64,000 nt of DNA from Acidobacteriaceae bacterium (GCA_003138515.1 PLGG01000012.1:1-64000), one strand, 5' to 3'; counted from the stretch's first letter, positions 9,794-18,733 are shown. The notes: generated by a model from the letters alone, not told the origin. A program made the numbers and translations.

Positions 9794-10999
9794 ATGCCCA
9801 TCGCCATTCTGAGCGGCGCCAGAAACAAAAAGATCCTTGCCGCCCTTGAGGGCAACTGGCAAGCCGAGATGGAGGGCTACCACACCTACAACACTCTGGC
9901 CGACCGCGACACCGATCCGGTGCGCGCGCAGGTGCTGCGCCATCTGGCCCAGGCCGAGATTGAGCACGCCACGCTGTGGGGGGGCCGCATTAAGGAGCTC
10001 GGCGGACCAGAGCCGGTCTATTCCGGAGGCCCCGGCGGCCAGGCCGACTCGCTGGCCAACCGCGCCGGCGGCATGCGCATGGCCCTGCGCCGCCTTGAGA
10101 TTGAAGAAAGCCGCGACATTGCTCGCTACGGCGAGCAGCTCAAGGCGCTCGGCGACGAGGGTTCGGTCGCCATCCTCGAGCACGTCATTCAGGACGAAAG
10201 GGACCACTACCGCGAGCTGGGCTCGCTCATCCGCGGCCATTACACCGCCCCCGGCGGCACGCAAAAAATTGACGCCAAAGCCGTTCTCGAAGAGTTACTG
10301 GCCAAGCGAAGCCAGGGGCGCAAGCAGCCCGGCGCGTGGATCGGCGACGCCATCTACGGCGTCAACGACGGTCTGGGCGCGATCTTCGGCATCGTCTCCG
10401 GCGTCTCCGGCGCTACATCCGGCAACTCCAAGTACGTTCTCCTCGCCGGCCTCTCCGGCATGATCGCCTCCGCGCTCTCCATGGGCTCCGGCGCATACCT
10501 CGCCGCCAAGAGCGAACGCGAAATCTATCACGCCGAAATCGCCCGAGAGCGCGAAGCCATCCAGATGAACGGCCCCGAAGCCCGTGAGCTGCTCTCGCTC
10601 TACTACCAGGTGAAGGGCCTGCCCGAGGAAGACGCCATTCACATGGTCAACCACATAGCAAGCGACCCCGAGCAGTTGCTGCGCGCGCTTTCTGCCGAGC
10701 GTCTCGGCTCGTCGGAGGAGGCGCTCTCCAACCCCCTCGTCTCAGCCAGCTCCGGCGCGCTTTCAACGGCCGTCGGCGCCATCATTCCGGTCATCCCCTT
10801 CTTCTTCATGCAGGGAATCCCCGCCGTCATCGCCGCCGCCGTCGTTTCTCTCGCCGCGCACTTCGCCGTCGGCGCAGCCAAGTCCCTGATCACCGTCCGC
10901 TCGTGGTGGTCCTCCGGCCTCGAAATGACGGTCGTCGGCGCTGTCGAAGGCGCAGTCACCTATGGCATCGGTATTCTGCTGGGCAAGGGCGGGGTGTAA
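9794..10999 (+). CDS. ferritin-like/VIT1 fusion iron protein (MbfA-like)
   Basis: A 401-residue two-domain protein. Residues 1 to about 150 are a rubrerythrin/ferritin-like four-helix domain with carboxylate-histidine pairs (EMEGYHTYN, AEIEHATLW, EIEESRDI, DERDHYRELG) that could bind a di-iron centre. Residues about 180-401 are a CCC1/VIT1-type membrane domain with five predicted helices and the family motif SALSMGSGAYLAAKSE. The same architecture is known as membrane-bound ferritin MbfA in rhizobia, where it exports iron and protects against iron and peroxide stress. A GAGG ribosome site precedes the ATG at 9794. No Fur or Irr box was identified. Confidence 0.88.
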   Translation: MPIAILSGARNKKILAALEGNWQAEMEGYHTYNTLADRDTDPVRAQVLRHLAQAEIEHATLWGGRIKELGGPEPVYSGGPGGQADSLANRAGGMRMALRRLEIEESRDIARYGEQLKALGDEGSVAILEHVIQDERDHYRELGSLIRGHYTAPGGTQKIDAKAVLEELLAKRSQGRKQPGAWIGDAIYGVNDGLGAIFGIVSGVSGATSGNSKYVLLAGLSGMIASALSMGSGAYLAAKSEREIYHAEIAREREAIQMNGPEARELLSLYYQVKGLPEEDAIHMVNHIASDPEQLLRALSAERLGSSEEALSNPLVSASSGALSTAVGAIIPVIPFFFMQGIPAVIAAAVVSLAAHFAVGAAKSLITVRSWWSSGLEMTVVGAVEGAVTYGIGILLGKGGV

Positions 11000-11083
11000 G
11001 CGATCGCCCAATTCGATCCCCAGGGCTCCCAAAATATGGATTTGATGGTTTATGCAATGACGGTAGGTGCCGATACCGTCTGA

Positions 11084-11278
11084 ATGAGGATTACGTTGTC
11101 TATCGGGAAGAGCGTGGTCGAACGCGCCCGAGCTATTCTCCGCGCCGAGGGAAAGACCACCCTGAGTCAGGAGATTCGCGACCACCTGACACATGTTGCC
11201 GACGACGACCAGGAATCGATTCAGCGGAGACTCGAAGAGCTTCGCCGCTTATCTGGACGGCGCATTTCGAGCGGTTGA
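11084..11278 (+). CDS. small antitoxin-like (ribbon-helix-helix type) protein, orphan
   Basis: A 64-residue, strongly charged product with a short beta strand (MRITLSIGKSVVERAR) followed by two amphipathic helices, which is the look of RHH antitoxins of VapB type. There is no toxin reading frame after it: only 40 bp separate it from the convergent VOC gene. The ribosome site is weak. It may be a remnant of a toxin-antitoxin pair, a solitary regulator, or a chance ORF. Confidence 0.5.
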   Translation: MRITLSIGKSVVERARAILRAEGKTTLSQEIRDHLTHVADDDQESIQRRLEELRRLSGRRISSG

Positions 11279-11317
11279 AGTCATAGGTGCGAAGAATTCA
11301 AAACAAGATCGGCCCCG

Positions 11318-11788
11318 TTAGTCCCCCGCCTCGGTCTTCGTTTTCACTTCTGCCGCAAACTCCAGCAACTCCACCGGTGCACCGTCGTCGAGAATCATCG
11401 CCACCTTGACACCTGCCGACGGTCTGTTCGGCGCCAACAGAATTTCTTTGCCCTCAAGCGCGGCTTCCAGGTCGTCCACTTCAAACGCAACATGGGGAAC
11501 GGTCATCAGGACCTCCGGGTAAGGCGCGTCGGGCTCGAAGCGCATCCACTCAATCCCATAAGGGCTGGACTCAAAGCCTGAAACGTGCACCTTTAGGCCC
11601 GGCAGATGGCGCTCGCCGGAATGAGGCGTCAGCGTCGGAATACCAAGGTGATGATATCGCCATCCCTCGCGCGCAACCGCAGTGGGAGCCTCATGACCCC
11701 GCCGCCTAACGGGCGCTATGGATGAGGTCTGATCGGGAATCCTCTTGTTCAATCTTCCTCCTTCCGCCTGGTTCGTAAACCGTTTCAT
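11318..11788 (-). CDS. VOC (glyoxalase/dioxygenase fold) domain protein
   Basis: A 156-residue protein whose last 110 residues look like one vicinal-oxygen-chelate module: GWRYHHLGIPT at the first strand, HVAFEVDDLEAALEG at the second half, and PVELLEFA at the end. Such modules serve glyoxalases, dioxygenases and epimerases; the substrate is not predictable. The ATG at 11788 is preceded by GGAG at six bases; an open extension up to 11914 has no family character. The likely metal ligands include the HH pair, and the terminal ELLE Glu. It is convergent with the antitoxin-like gene and divergent from prfA. Confidence 0.75.
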   Translation of the reverse strand: MKRFTNQAEGGRLNKRIPDQTSSIAPVRRRGHEAPTAVAREGWRYHHLGIPTLTPHSGERHLPGLKVHVSGFESSPYGIEWMRFEPDAPYPEVLMTVPHVAFEVDDLEAALEGKEILLAPNRPSAGVKVAMILDDGAPVELLEFAAEVKTKTEAGD

Positions 11789-11986
11789 CTTAGCTCCGAC
11801 GAAGAGTAGTGCATGCATCTGTTTCGCGCTAGAATAAGAATTGCAGTGACCCTCCACCAGCCCATTCCGGCGCTCCTCTAGCGGCTCCCGCCGCATACGC
11901 CTTTTTGCGCCCACTTTTGAGATTCTCCCCTGAAACCATTAAAACGCACAGGCCCGTGCGTAGTTTTTCGCGCCAATGAGGAGATT

Positions 11987-13060
11987 ATGATCGATCGCCT
12001 GGAACAAATGGAGCAGCGCTACAACGAGATGCAGGCGCAGTTCTCGCTGCCTGAGGTCCTGAACGACCACGAAAAGTATTCGAAGACCGCCAAAGCCCTG
12101 CGCGAAATCGAAACGCCCGTCCAAAAGTACCGCGAGCTGAAGCAAGTTCGCCAGGGCCTCGCCGACGCGCGCGCCATGATGGCCGAGAGCGACGCCGATT
12201 TGCGCGCCATGGCGCAGGAGGAGATCGCCGCGCTCGAGCCGCGCTCTCAGGCTCTCGAAGAAGAGCTAAAGGTTCTGCTGTTGCCCAAGGACCCCAACGA
12301 CGAGAGGAACGTCATCCTCGAAATTCGCGCCGGCACCGGCGGCGACGAAGCCTCGCTCTTTGCCGCCGAAATCTTCCGCATGTACACGCGCTTTGCCGAG
12401 CAGAAACGCTGGAAGGTCGAGGTCATGTCAATCTCGGAGTCCGGCATTGGCGGCTACAAAGAAGTCATCGCCATCATCGAGGGCGAGCGAGTCTACTCGC
12501 AGCTCAAGTGGGAGTCGGGCGTCCACCGCGTGCAGCGCGTGCCTGAAACCGAGCAGCAGGGCCGCGTCCACACTTCCGCCGTCACCGTTGCCGTGCTGCC
12601 CGAGGCCGAGGAAGTCGACATCAAGATCGAGGCCAAGGACATCCGCATCGACACTTTCTGCTCCTCCGGTCCCGGCGGCCAATCGGTGAACACCACTTAC
12701 TCCGCCGTGCGCATCACCCACCTGCCCACCAACACCGTGGTAAGTTGCCAGGACGAAAAATCGCAGATCAAGAATCGCGAAAAGGGCATGCGCGTGCTCC
12801 GCTCGCGTTTGTATGAGATGGAAATGGAAAAGCAGAACGCTGAACTCGCCCAGGCCCGAAAACAGCAGGTCGGCTCCGGCGACCGCAGCGAAAAGATTCG
12901 CACTTACAACTTCCCGCAGAACCGCGTCACCGACCACCGCATCGGCCTCACGCTGCATCAGCTCGACCTGGTGATGCAAGGCCGCCTTCAGCTCATCGTC
13001 GATGCGCTCATCGCCCACTACCAGGCTGAGCTGTTGAAGGGCGAAACGCAGGCCACGTAA
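11987..13060 (+). CDS. prfA: peptide chain release factor 1
   Basis: RF1 recognises UAA and UAG and triggers release of the finished peptide. At 357 residues it has the usual length. The catalytic GGQ is in [13 protein letters not shown] near residue 230, and the preceding region [29 protein letters not shown] carries the PxT-type tripeptide (PET) of RF1 rather than the SPF of RF2. AGGAG precedes the ATG. A small hairpin with a T-run (11944-11966) sits just ahead of the start and might attenuate transcription, though I give that little weight. No prmC gene follows; the next gene is convergent. Confidence 0.96.
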   Translation: MIDRLEQMEQRYNEMQAQFSLPEVLNDHEKYSKTAKALREIETPVQKYRELKQVRQGLADARAMMAESDADLRAMAQEEIAALEPRSQALEEELKVLLLPKDPNDERNVILEIRAGTGGDEASLFAAEIFRMYTRFAEQKRWKVEVMSISESGIGGYKEVIAIIEGERVYSQLKWESGVHRVQRVPETEQQGRVHTSAVTVAVLPEAEEVDIKIEAKDIRIDTFCSSGPGGQSVNTTYSAVRITHLPTNTVVSCQDEKSQIKNREKGMRVLRSRLYEMEMEKQNAELAQARKQQVGSGDRSEKIRTYNFPQNRVTDHRIGLTLHQLDLVMQGRLQLIVDALIAHYQAELLKGETQAT

Positions 13061-13069
13061 ACAGCTTGT

Positions 13070-13135
13070 AGCGCCGATCTGTTGTAGCGCCGGTCTCCAG
13101 ACCGGCTGTCGTGCGGACGCCCCCGTCCGCACAAT
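13070..13135. repeat. REP-like element with two palindromes
   Basis: Between prfA and the convergent lactonase gene lies a direct repeat (TTGTAGCGCCGRTCT twice) and two perfect hairpins. The first is GCCGGTCT/AGACCGGC at 13089-13106 and the second is GTGCGGACG/CGTCCGCAC at 13111-13132 with a four-base loop. The layout is that of a dispersed extragenic palindrome and could also serve as a bidirectional transcription end for the two converging genes. Confidence 0.65.
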
Positions 13136-13143
13136 CCGCGTCT

Positions 13144-14292
13144 CTACACGAACAGAATCCGCATTGGCGCTTCCGCCGCAACGCTGCTCTTCACCTCATC
13201 GGCCAGCGCGCCTGTCGCCGGATCCCGCGCGAAGACACTGATCGAATTCGAATCCTGATTCGCCACCAGCATCCAACGCTCCGTGGGATCGAGCGTGAAA
13301 TTGCGCGGCGTCTTTCCACCGCAATTCGACCGCTTCATCGGCGTCAGGCTCCCGGTCTTCGCGTCCGCGCGGAATGCGTAGAGAAAATCGTCGTCCCGGT
13401 TGGCGAAGTAGACGAACCGCCCGTCGCGTGTGATCACGGTGTCGCAGCCGCGCGTGGGGCCGTGATAATCCGCGGGCAGCAATTCAATACGATCGACCAG
13501 CGTCAGGCTTCCGTCCGCCTTGTGCCATTCCAGCACGTCCACCGTCGAAACCAGCTCGTTCATGCAGTAGGCGGTGCGCCCATTGGGATGGAAGTGCAGC
13601 GTGCGCGGGCCGGAGCCGGGCGCGCCGCGATAGGTTCCGGCCGCCGCCATCCGCGCCGTCGCCGCATCGACCTTGTAAATGTGAATCGAATCTCCGCCCA
13701 GGTCGTTTATGTACGCGAAGCGATTATCCGGCGAGAACGATGCGAAGTGCGCGTGTGCCGTCTGTTGCCGGTCCGCATTCGGCCCGTGCTCCGTGTAGTG
13801 CTCGGTCCACACGGCCTCGCTCAGCTTGCCGTCTTCAATGCGAAAGCTGGCCGCGCTCGCTCCTGTGTAATCGGCGGCGAGCAGCATCCGCCCCGTCGCA
13901 TCCACGGCAACGTGGCAGGTTCCAGTGCCGGCCGAGTTCCGCGCCGACAGCGGCTGTAACTCTCCGCCCAGTATGCGAAAGCTAGCCACTTCACCGGTTG
14001 GTTTGCCTTCAAACGAATCCAACTCCGAGGCCGAGTAGATGAATTGGCCCGAAGGGGCGAGCCACGCCACATTGGGAATCTTCGCCGCCACACCCACCGG
14101 TGCGAGCGTCGCGTTGATCGGATCCCAATCGAATGCCAAAATTCCGTCGGGCGCGTGCGAGCCGATGAACACTCGACTGCCCGTGACCTTCGGTCCCGTC
14201 ACGGCAGCGCGCAAAAAGCCCGGTGCGGCCAACGTTCCTACGGCGACAGTGGAGGCAGAGCTTAGAAACTCGCGGCGACTAGTTTGTCTCAT
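13144..14292 (-). CDS. Tat-exported lactonase-like beta-propeller protein
   Basis: A 382-residue protein of the 6-phosphogluconolactonase (YbhE/Pgl) type seven-bladed propeller family, which includes lactonases and carboxymuconate cyclases. Residues 1-30 are a twin-arginine signal (MRQTSRREFLSSASTVAVG), so the folded protein is exported to the periplasm, where a pentose-phosphate role is unlikely. Blade repeats are visible as GTGTCHVAVDATGRMLLAADY, AHFASFSPDNRFAYINDLG, GPRTLHFHPNGRTAYCMNEL and PRNFTLDPTERWMLVANQD. Another ATG lies 12 bp upstream, but the chosen start gives a standard Tat leader. Located 52 bp downstream of the TonB-like gene, same strand. Confidence 0.85.
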   Translation of the reverse strand: MRQTSRREFLSSASTVAVGTLAAPGFLRAAVTGPKVTGSRVFIGSHAPDGILAFDWDPINATLAPVGVAAKIPNVAWLAPSGQFIYSASELDSFEGKPTGEVASFRILGGELQPLSARNSAGTGTCHVAVDATGRMLLAADYTGASAASFRIEDGKLSEAVWTEHYTEHGPNADRQQTAHAHFASFSPDNRFAYINDLGGDSIHIYKVDAATARMAAAGTYRGAPGSGPRTLHFHPNGRTAYCMNELVSTVDVLEWHKADGSLTLVDRIELLPADYHGPTRGCDTVITRDGRFVYFANRDDDFLYAFRADAKTGSLTPMKRSNCGGKTPRNFTLDPTERWMLVANQDSNSISVFARDPATGALADEVKSSVAAEAPMRILFV

Positions 14293-14344
14293 GGCAGAAG
14301 CCATTGTCGCCGACGGCGCTCGACCTGCGCCAGCAGCCCTCACC

Positions 14345-15055
14345 TCAATCCAGCGTGAACTGAACGTTCACCGTCGTCTCCACCTCCACCGCCTGACCGT
14401 TGAGCATATACGGCTTGTAGCGCCACTGCTTCACGGCTTCGCGCGCCGCCTGCTGCAACAGCGCGGGCCCGCTCACCACCCGCAGATTCTCAATGGTCCC
14501 GGTGCGCGAAATGGTCGCTTGCAGAATCACCGTCCCCGAGGTGCGCGACGCCTGCGCCACCATCGGGTACGTCGGAATCACTTTGTAGATCAGCATTCCC
14601 TGCATCACGCCCGAGGAGACGTGCTGCGTCGCTGCCGGTGTCGCCGGCCGCACATCGGGATGCGTCCCTCGCCCGTTAAACGGATTGTCCGGGCCGGGCG
14701 TGCCAGGACCGGGGCCGCCGAGAGCGATCACTGTGCCTGGCAACGGCTCCTCCGGTTTGCCGGGAATATAGGTCTGCCTGGGAATCCTCGACGGTGCTTG
14801 CAAAACCCCGGCTCTGATCTCGGAAGGCGAACTCTGCGCCGGCTCCGTCCGCACCACCGGCCTCGGCTCCTCGACCGGCGTCGGCGCCACCATCCGGATT
14901 ATGTTCGTGATCTGCGGCAGCATCTCCGGGTGCATGATCGGGATGATCACCAGCGCCAGCAGAATGGAGCTGTTGAAGGCGAACGTCGCCATCATCCATC
15001 CCCGGCTCCGGGTGTGGATTCTGCCCATGGTTTCAAACGTGGCGTCTTCGAACAT
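14345..15055 (-). CDS. TonB-like energy transducer
   Basis: A 236-residue protein with a cytoplasmic stub, one membrane helix near residues 22-42 (MMATFAFNSSILLALVIIPIM), a Pro/Glu-rich periplasmic spacer and a TonB C-terminal domain. That domain shows KVIPTYPMVAQASRTSGTVILQATI, then IENLRVVSGPALLQQAAREAVKQWRYKPY and QVEVETTVNVQFTL-like strands. TonB couples the proton motive force to outer-membrane receptors. ExbB/ExbD genes are not adjacent. GGGAGG precedes the ATG. The lactonase-like gene follows on the same strand and may be co-transcribed. Confidence 0.87.
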   Translation of the reverse strand: MFEDATFETMGRIHTRSRGWMMATFAFNSSILLALVIIPIMHPEMLPQITNIIRMVAPTPVEEPRPVVRTEPAQSSPSEIRAGVLQAPSRIPRQTYIPGKPEEPLPGTVIALGGPGPGTPGPDNPFNGRGTHPDVRPATPAATQHVSSGVMQGMLIYKVIPTYPMVAQASRTSGTVILQATISRTGTIENLRVVSGPALLQQAAREAVKQWRYKPYMLNGQAVEVETTVNVQFTLD

Positions 15056-15288
15056 GGCCGCCTCCCGCACTTCAATTCAGCCGCGCCGGCCGGGAGACGA
15101 AAGCTTTCCGCAAAGCGTAGCGGGGCAGCCCGCTCTGCGCGCCGAGGCGCTGGGAGCGGAGATTCACGGGCTTCCGTTCATCCCATTCGGTACCACTGTG
15201 CTTGTGTAGACACCAGACCAAATCAAACTGTTCCCGCGTTGCGCGAGAAAAAATCTCTGCACACGTTTGCCGATCGCGTTCTTTGCGT

Positions 15289-16944
15289 TTACTTGATTCG
15301 CCGGCCGCTTGTTCCCTGATCCAGCCGCGCTTCAACCGGGTGGTTGAAGTGGATCAGCGCGATCCACATTCCGTCGTCGTCGCGCTTCCACTGCAGATCT
15401 CCGCCCAGCTGGTGAGCGATCAGCTCCGGCGGCAAATCGTGGTGCAGCCCGAAGTAGCGCTCGTCGAGTGCTTCGCCGCTCAGCCTCTCGAGCGGTGAGT
15501 CCGGATCGTATTTGGTGGAGAACACCAGCGCGGCCAAGTACGCCTGCGGTTCCTCGGCGGCGCGCGCAATCTGCCCCGCGGAAAAATCGTCGATCGCAAC
15601 CACATCCCACGGCTTCTTCACATACCCCAGCTCGGGGTGCGTCAACTCATCGGTCGCCGGCCATGCGCTCAACACCGTGGCGCCGGGGTAAAGCTTCGTG
15701 AGTTCCGTGATGGCCGATTCGTGCATCCGCACCACGCGCGCGTAGGCCAGGTTGTCTTCCGGGGCAAATCCATAAGGCGGATTGATAAACAGTCCCACGG
15801 CAAACGCCGCGACGGAAATCAGCGCAAGGCCTTGCCAATACGGCACGCGCCGGTAGAAGGTCGTCACCGCCGCCAGCAGCACCAGCGGATACATCGGCAG
15901 CAGGTAGCGCGTCAGCAATGCGCCGCCCAGCACGCTGAAGAGCACCGCGTTGGCCAGGAGCAGCAAAAAGATCCGCATCTGCGTCGCTGGCGGAAGCGCT
16001 GCGCGGTCGTGGCCGTTGGCGTCAGGCCGAGGACTTAGCAGCAGCGCGGCGAATGCCATCCCCACCGGCACAAAAAGATTCATGTGCGCGGTCAGGTGCA
16101 GAATACGATGTCCAAACGCAGCGAGAATGCGCACTGGCGTCAGCGTGGCCTCGGCGTTGTAGCGCAAGTACTCAGGATTGCCGAACAGAAACCCGGTCTT
16201 CGCGTAGTGATACGCGTACCACCCGGCCAAAGGCAGAACGCAGCTCGAAAACCACGCCGCCTCGCGCCATAGTTTGCCGCGCGCCGTGCCGCCAAGCCTG
16301 AAACCCTCCACCACACTCACCGCCGCAAGCGTCAGCGGAATCACGACAGCCGTCTCCTTGCACAGCGCAGCGCCGGCGAACCATAGCGCAGAAGCCCAAG
16401 GCACGCGGCCGCGGCTGGGAAGCGCATACACCAGTCCCCACAACGAACACGCGGCTGCAAAAATGTCAGCCTGGGCCAGCGAGCTCTGCGCAAACCAGAT
16501 CGGATAAAGCCCCGTCAGCAGCGCCGTCCAGACCGCGACCGAGGCCACTCCAACGAGGCGCATCGCCAGCCGCCACACGGCCAACAGCCCCAGCGAAGCC
16601 ACCATGAGCACGGCCTCGCGCGTCACCTCGGGATAATAGCCGCACGTCTTCCACCAAAGCGCGAGGTAAATGCTGGGCAGCGGAGGATGAGCGTTGCTCA
16701 GCGTCGTCGTCGGAATTAGCGAGCCGGTGCGGAAGAAATCCCATGCCGCGGGAATGTAATATCCCGCCTCGTCCCAGTAATAGGGAACGCGCAGCAGTGT
16801 AAAGTGGCCGGCGTACAGCGCCATGAAGATGACCGGAAAGATCATCCAGATGGGCAGCGGGGCGTCCAGCCGCGGATTCAGAAATCCCTTCAGGCGCAAG
16901 GGCTCACTCCCTGGCCGCGGCCGCCATCGCTTGGATTGGCCCAT
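15289..16944 (-). CDS. GT39-like membrane glycosyltransferase (ArnT/PMT superfamily)
   Basis: A 551-residue protein with about 10 hydrophobic helices between residues 35 and 400 and a soluble C-terminal domain. An acidic motif in the first external loop, YYWDEAGYYIPAAWDF, is the diagnostic DE motif of GT39/GT83 enzymes that use polyprenyl-phosphate sugars. The next loop has NAHPPLPSIYLALWWK. Such enzymes add sugars to lipids or proteins on the outer face of the inner membrane; donor and acceptor cannot be told from sequence. No polyprenyl glycosyltransferase gene is adjacent. Confidence 0.85.
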   Translation of the reverse strand: MGQSKRWRPRPGSEPLRLKGFLNPRLDAPLPIWMIFPVIFMALYAGHFTLLRVPYYWDEAGYYIPAAWDFFRTGSLIPTTTLSNAHPPLPSIYLALWWKTCGYYPEVTREAVLMVASLGLLAVWRLAMRLVGVASVAVWTALLTGLYPIWFAQSSLAQADIFAAACSLWGLVYALPSRGRVPWASALWFAGAALCKETAVVIPLTLAAVSVVEGFRLGGTARGKLWREAAWFSSCVLPLAGWYAYHYAKTGFLFGNPEYLRYNAEATLTPVRILAAFGHRILHLTAHMNLFVPVGMAFAALLLSPRPDANGHDRAALPPATQMRIFLLLLANAVLFSVLGGALLTRYLLPMYPLVLLAAVTTFYRRVPYWQGLALISVAAFAVGLFINPPYGFAPEDNLAYARVVRMHESAITELTKLYPGATVLSAWPATDELTHPELGYVKKPWDVVAIDDFSAGQIARAAEEPQAYLAALVFSTKYDPDSPLERLSGEALDERYFGLHHDLPPELIAHQLGGDLQWKRDDDGMWIALIHFNHPVEARLDQGTSGRRIK

Positions 16945-17061
16945 TCCCGCGGTCCGCTCCGGGCAATTCGTCCCCCACTCAGCATCTTTTCCCCACTCTT
17001 GTTATTTGACGCCTGACCGCGGCGAACTGTTCCCAGCGCAGTGCACGGCGGGGTGGCCGGG

Positions 17062-17085
17062 TCCCTTGGCCCCTTGGTCCCTGCT
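17062..17085. repeat. 8-bp periodic array at a stop codon
   Basis: Three octamers, TCCCTTGG, CCCCTTGG and TCCCTGCT, run directly up to the stop codon of the DUF3467 gene on the minus strand. A looser copy of the same motif (TCCCT spaced 7 and 8 bp) lies at 6315-6334 downstream of the phosphatase gene. Confidence 0.45.
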
Positions 17086-17390
17086 TAATTTACCGGCCCG
17101 CGCGGAAAGTTCTGCGTCTGCGGCTCCAGGTTGAGCGTGCCGAACGCCTGTTCGTATTGCGCAATGTTCTGGCCCAACACGTTAAACAGTGCCTTGGCCT
17201 GCTGGGGGCTCAAAAAAATGGCCTGGTGGTTGCGGATAGTCACCTGGTCCGGGCTATCGCTCGAGGCAAGGCCGAAGACCAGTTGGAAGTCCCACACGCT
17301 CACGCGCACTTGCACGCTGTTGGCATAGGACTCGCGGTAGTCCTCAGTCTGGGCGAGATTCAGTTGGGGTTGCTGCGGAGTTGGGCTCAT
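17085..17390 (-). CDS. DUF3467 family protein
   Basis: A 101-residue soluble protein matching the DUF3467 pattern: YANSVQVRVSVWDFQLVFG, followed by VTIRNHQAIFLSPQQAKALFNVLGQNIAQYEQAFG. The family is widespread in bacteria and archaea and has no assigned function. No cofactor motif is visible. Period-7 and period-8 arrays flank the gene on both sides, and its stop codon abuts an octamer array. It follows the EndoIII-like gene on the same strand after about 150 bp. Confidence 0.85.
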   Translation of the reverse strand: MSPTPQQPQLNLAQTEDYRESYANSVQVRVSVWDFQLVFGLASSDSPDQVTIRNHQAIFLSPQQAKALFNVLGQNIAQYEQAFGTLNLEPQTQNFPRGPVN

Positions 17391-17405
17391 GATGCAACCA
17401 GATTA

Positions 17406-17437
17406 CAGCTTTCAGCCCCCAGCCTTCAGCCGTCAGC
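17406..17437. repeat. 7-bp periodic CAGC array
   Basis: CAGC recurs at exactly 7-bp steps at 17406, 17413, 17420, 17427 and 17434, giving five heptamers of the form CAGCNNN. It lies directly upstream of the DUF3467 gene. Flanking sequence is not periodic. Confidence 0.6.
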
Positions 17438-17526
17438 TTCTTGCGCCTGGCCACTGGCCTGCGGCGTTCCACGTTTGGAATTTCCAACTCTTTTGCGAAA
17501 AGCTGATGAGCCTCGTCCCGGCATGA

Positions 17527-17554
17527 CAAGCTAAGAGCTAAAGGCTAAGAGTTG
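17527..17554. repeat. 7-bp periodic array at the EndoIII-like stop codon
   Basis: Heptamers CAAGCTA, AGAGCTA, AAGGCTA and the decayed AGAGTTG follow without gaps. The TAG stop of the minus-strand gene (17545-17547) is part of the array. The units are the same as in the array at 8165-8192, about 9 kb away. Confidence 0.6.
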
Positions 17555-18249
17555 CTTTTCAGATCCGCAGCAAGCGGGCAGCCCTCACAGCGTGCCGCCC
17601 TTCCGCAATGCGCCTTGCCCACTGCCACCGTCAGCGCGTGGAACTCGTTGAAGAGCTGTGCGCGGCTCTCCTCTGCATCGCCCGCAAAGGCCCGCCGCGT
17701 CAGGTCCGCAAGATCGTCATAAGAAATCTTCGCGCGGCCTGCGGGCAGCACAACAAGTCCGTGCCGCTCCGCAATCCGCCGCAAATACTCGTCGGCCACG
17801 GGAACCGCGTGCCCAAGCGCGTAGAGCAGGATCGCGTCCGCCGTCTCATCGCCCACGCCTGGCAATTCGAGCAGGCGTTGGCGCAGCGCGGCGGTCGGCA
17901 TTGCAGCCATCGCTTCAAGCGAACCGCCAAACTCCTTGTAGAGCAATGCCACGAACGCCTTCAGTGCCGGAGCCTTGCGCATGATGAATCCCGAGGGCCG
18001 GATCAGCCGCCGTAATTTGGCCAGCGGAATCCGGCGCAACCCCTCGGGCGTGAGCGCTCCTGCCAAGCGAAGATTCTCGAGCGACCGCTCTACGGCCTTC
18101 CACGCGGTATTTTGCGTCAAGTACGCACCGAGGATCACCTCGAACGGAGTCTTTGCCGGCCACCAATGCTGCGGTCCATACGCGCGCAGCAAATCCTCGT
18201 GCATCTTGCGCAGGCGCTTGGAAGCGTCGAGTTGGCGGCGTTGGTTCAT
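17545..18249 (-). CDS. endonuclease III-like HhH-GPD protein
   Basis: A 234-residue HhH-GPD DNA glycosylase-fold protein. The helix-hairpin-helix is LPGVGDETADAILLYALG and the catalytic-type Asp is in VPVADEYLRRIAERHG. The lysine that makes EndoIII a bifunctional lyase is replaced by Glu (GDETA), as in EndoIII-related subgroups. The C-terminal iron-sulfur loop shows only three cysteines (CGRAARCEGC) and ends without the fourth, so a standard [4Fe-4S] cluster is doubtful. An upstream start at 18318 is open, but MNQRRQLDASKRLRKMHEDLL at 18249 fits the family. It is divergent from yjbQ. Confidence 0.82.
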   Translation of the reverse strand: MNQRRQLDASKRLRKMHEDLLRAYGPQHWWPAKTPFEVILGAYLTQNTAWKAVERSLENLRLAGALTPEGLRRIPLAKLRRLIRPSGFIMRKAPALKAFVALLYKEFGGSLEAMAAMPTAALRQRLLELPGVGDETADAILLYALGHAVPVADEYLRRIAERHGLVVLPAGRAKISYDDLADLTRRAFAGDAEESRAQLFNEFHALTVAVGKAHCGRAARCEGCPLAADLKSNS

Positions 18250-18316
18250 GGCTCCTTTAGGATAAGGGCGAGAGGATCGCGACAAATTCGCCTTCCGGCC
18301 TATCGAGGGAGCGGTC

Positions 18317-18733
18317 ATGAAAAGTCACACCGAATACTTGGTCTTTGAAACGCGCCGTCCGCGCGAGATGGTGCACATCACCGACGACGTGGAGAAGATC
18401 GTCGCGCGCAGCGGCGTCAGGGACGGCCTGTGCTTTGTCTCGCCCATGCACATCACCGCGGCCGTCTACGTCAATGACCTTGAGAGCGGCCTCATCGAAG
18501 ACATCGGCAAATGGCTCGAAGAGCTTGCCCCGGCGCGGCCCGACTACAAGCATCACCGCACTGGCGAGGACAACGGCGACGCGCACCTCAAGTCGCTGCT
18601 GCTCCACCACGAAACCACGCTGCCCGTCACGAATGGCAAGCTTGACCTGGGTAGGTGGCAGCGCGTCTTCTACGCCGAATTCGACGGCCAGCGCCGCAAG
18701 CGCGTCATCGTGAAGGTGCTTGGCGTGGAATGA
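18317..18733 (+). CDS. YjbQ-type secondary thiamine-phosphate synthase family protein
   Basis: A 138-residue single-domain UPF0047/YjbQ protein. Family marks are [42 protein letters not shown] and the end block [27 protein letters not shown]. coli YjbQ has weak thiamine-phosphate synthase activity, but the physiological role is unclear. The conserved His and Asn/Asp residues of the putative metal site are kept. It reads away from the EndoIII-like gene and converges on motB. Confidence 0.9.
   Translation: MKSHTEYLVFETRRPREMVHITDDVEKIVARSGVRDGLCFVSPMHITAAVYVNDLESGLIEDIGKWLEELAPARPDYKHHRTGEDNGDAHLKSLLLHHETTLPVTNGKLDLGRWQRVFYAEFDGQRRKRVIVKVLGVE

Noticed and set aside
11944..11966. Terminator before prfA (ACGCAC/GTGCGT hairpin and T-run)
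   Set aside because: The stem is only six bases and the upstream gene is divergent, so there is no transcript to end; a leader attenuator cannot be shown from sequence alone.
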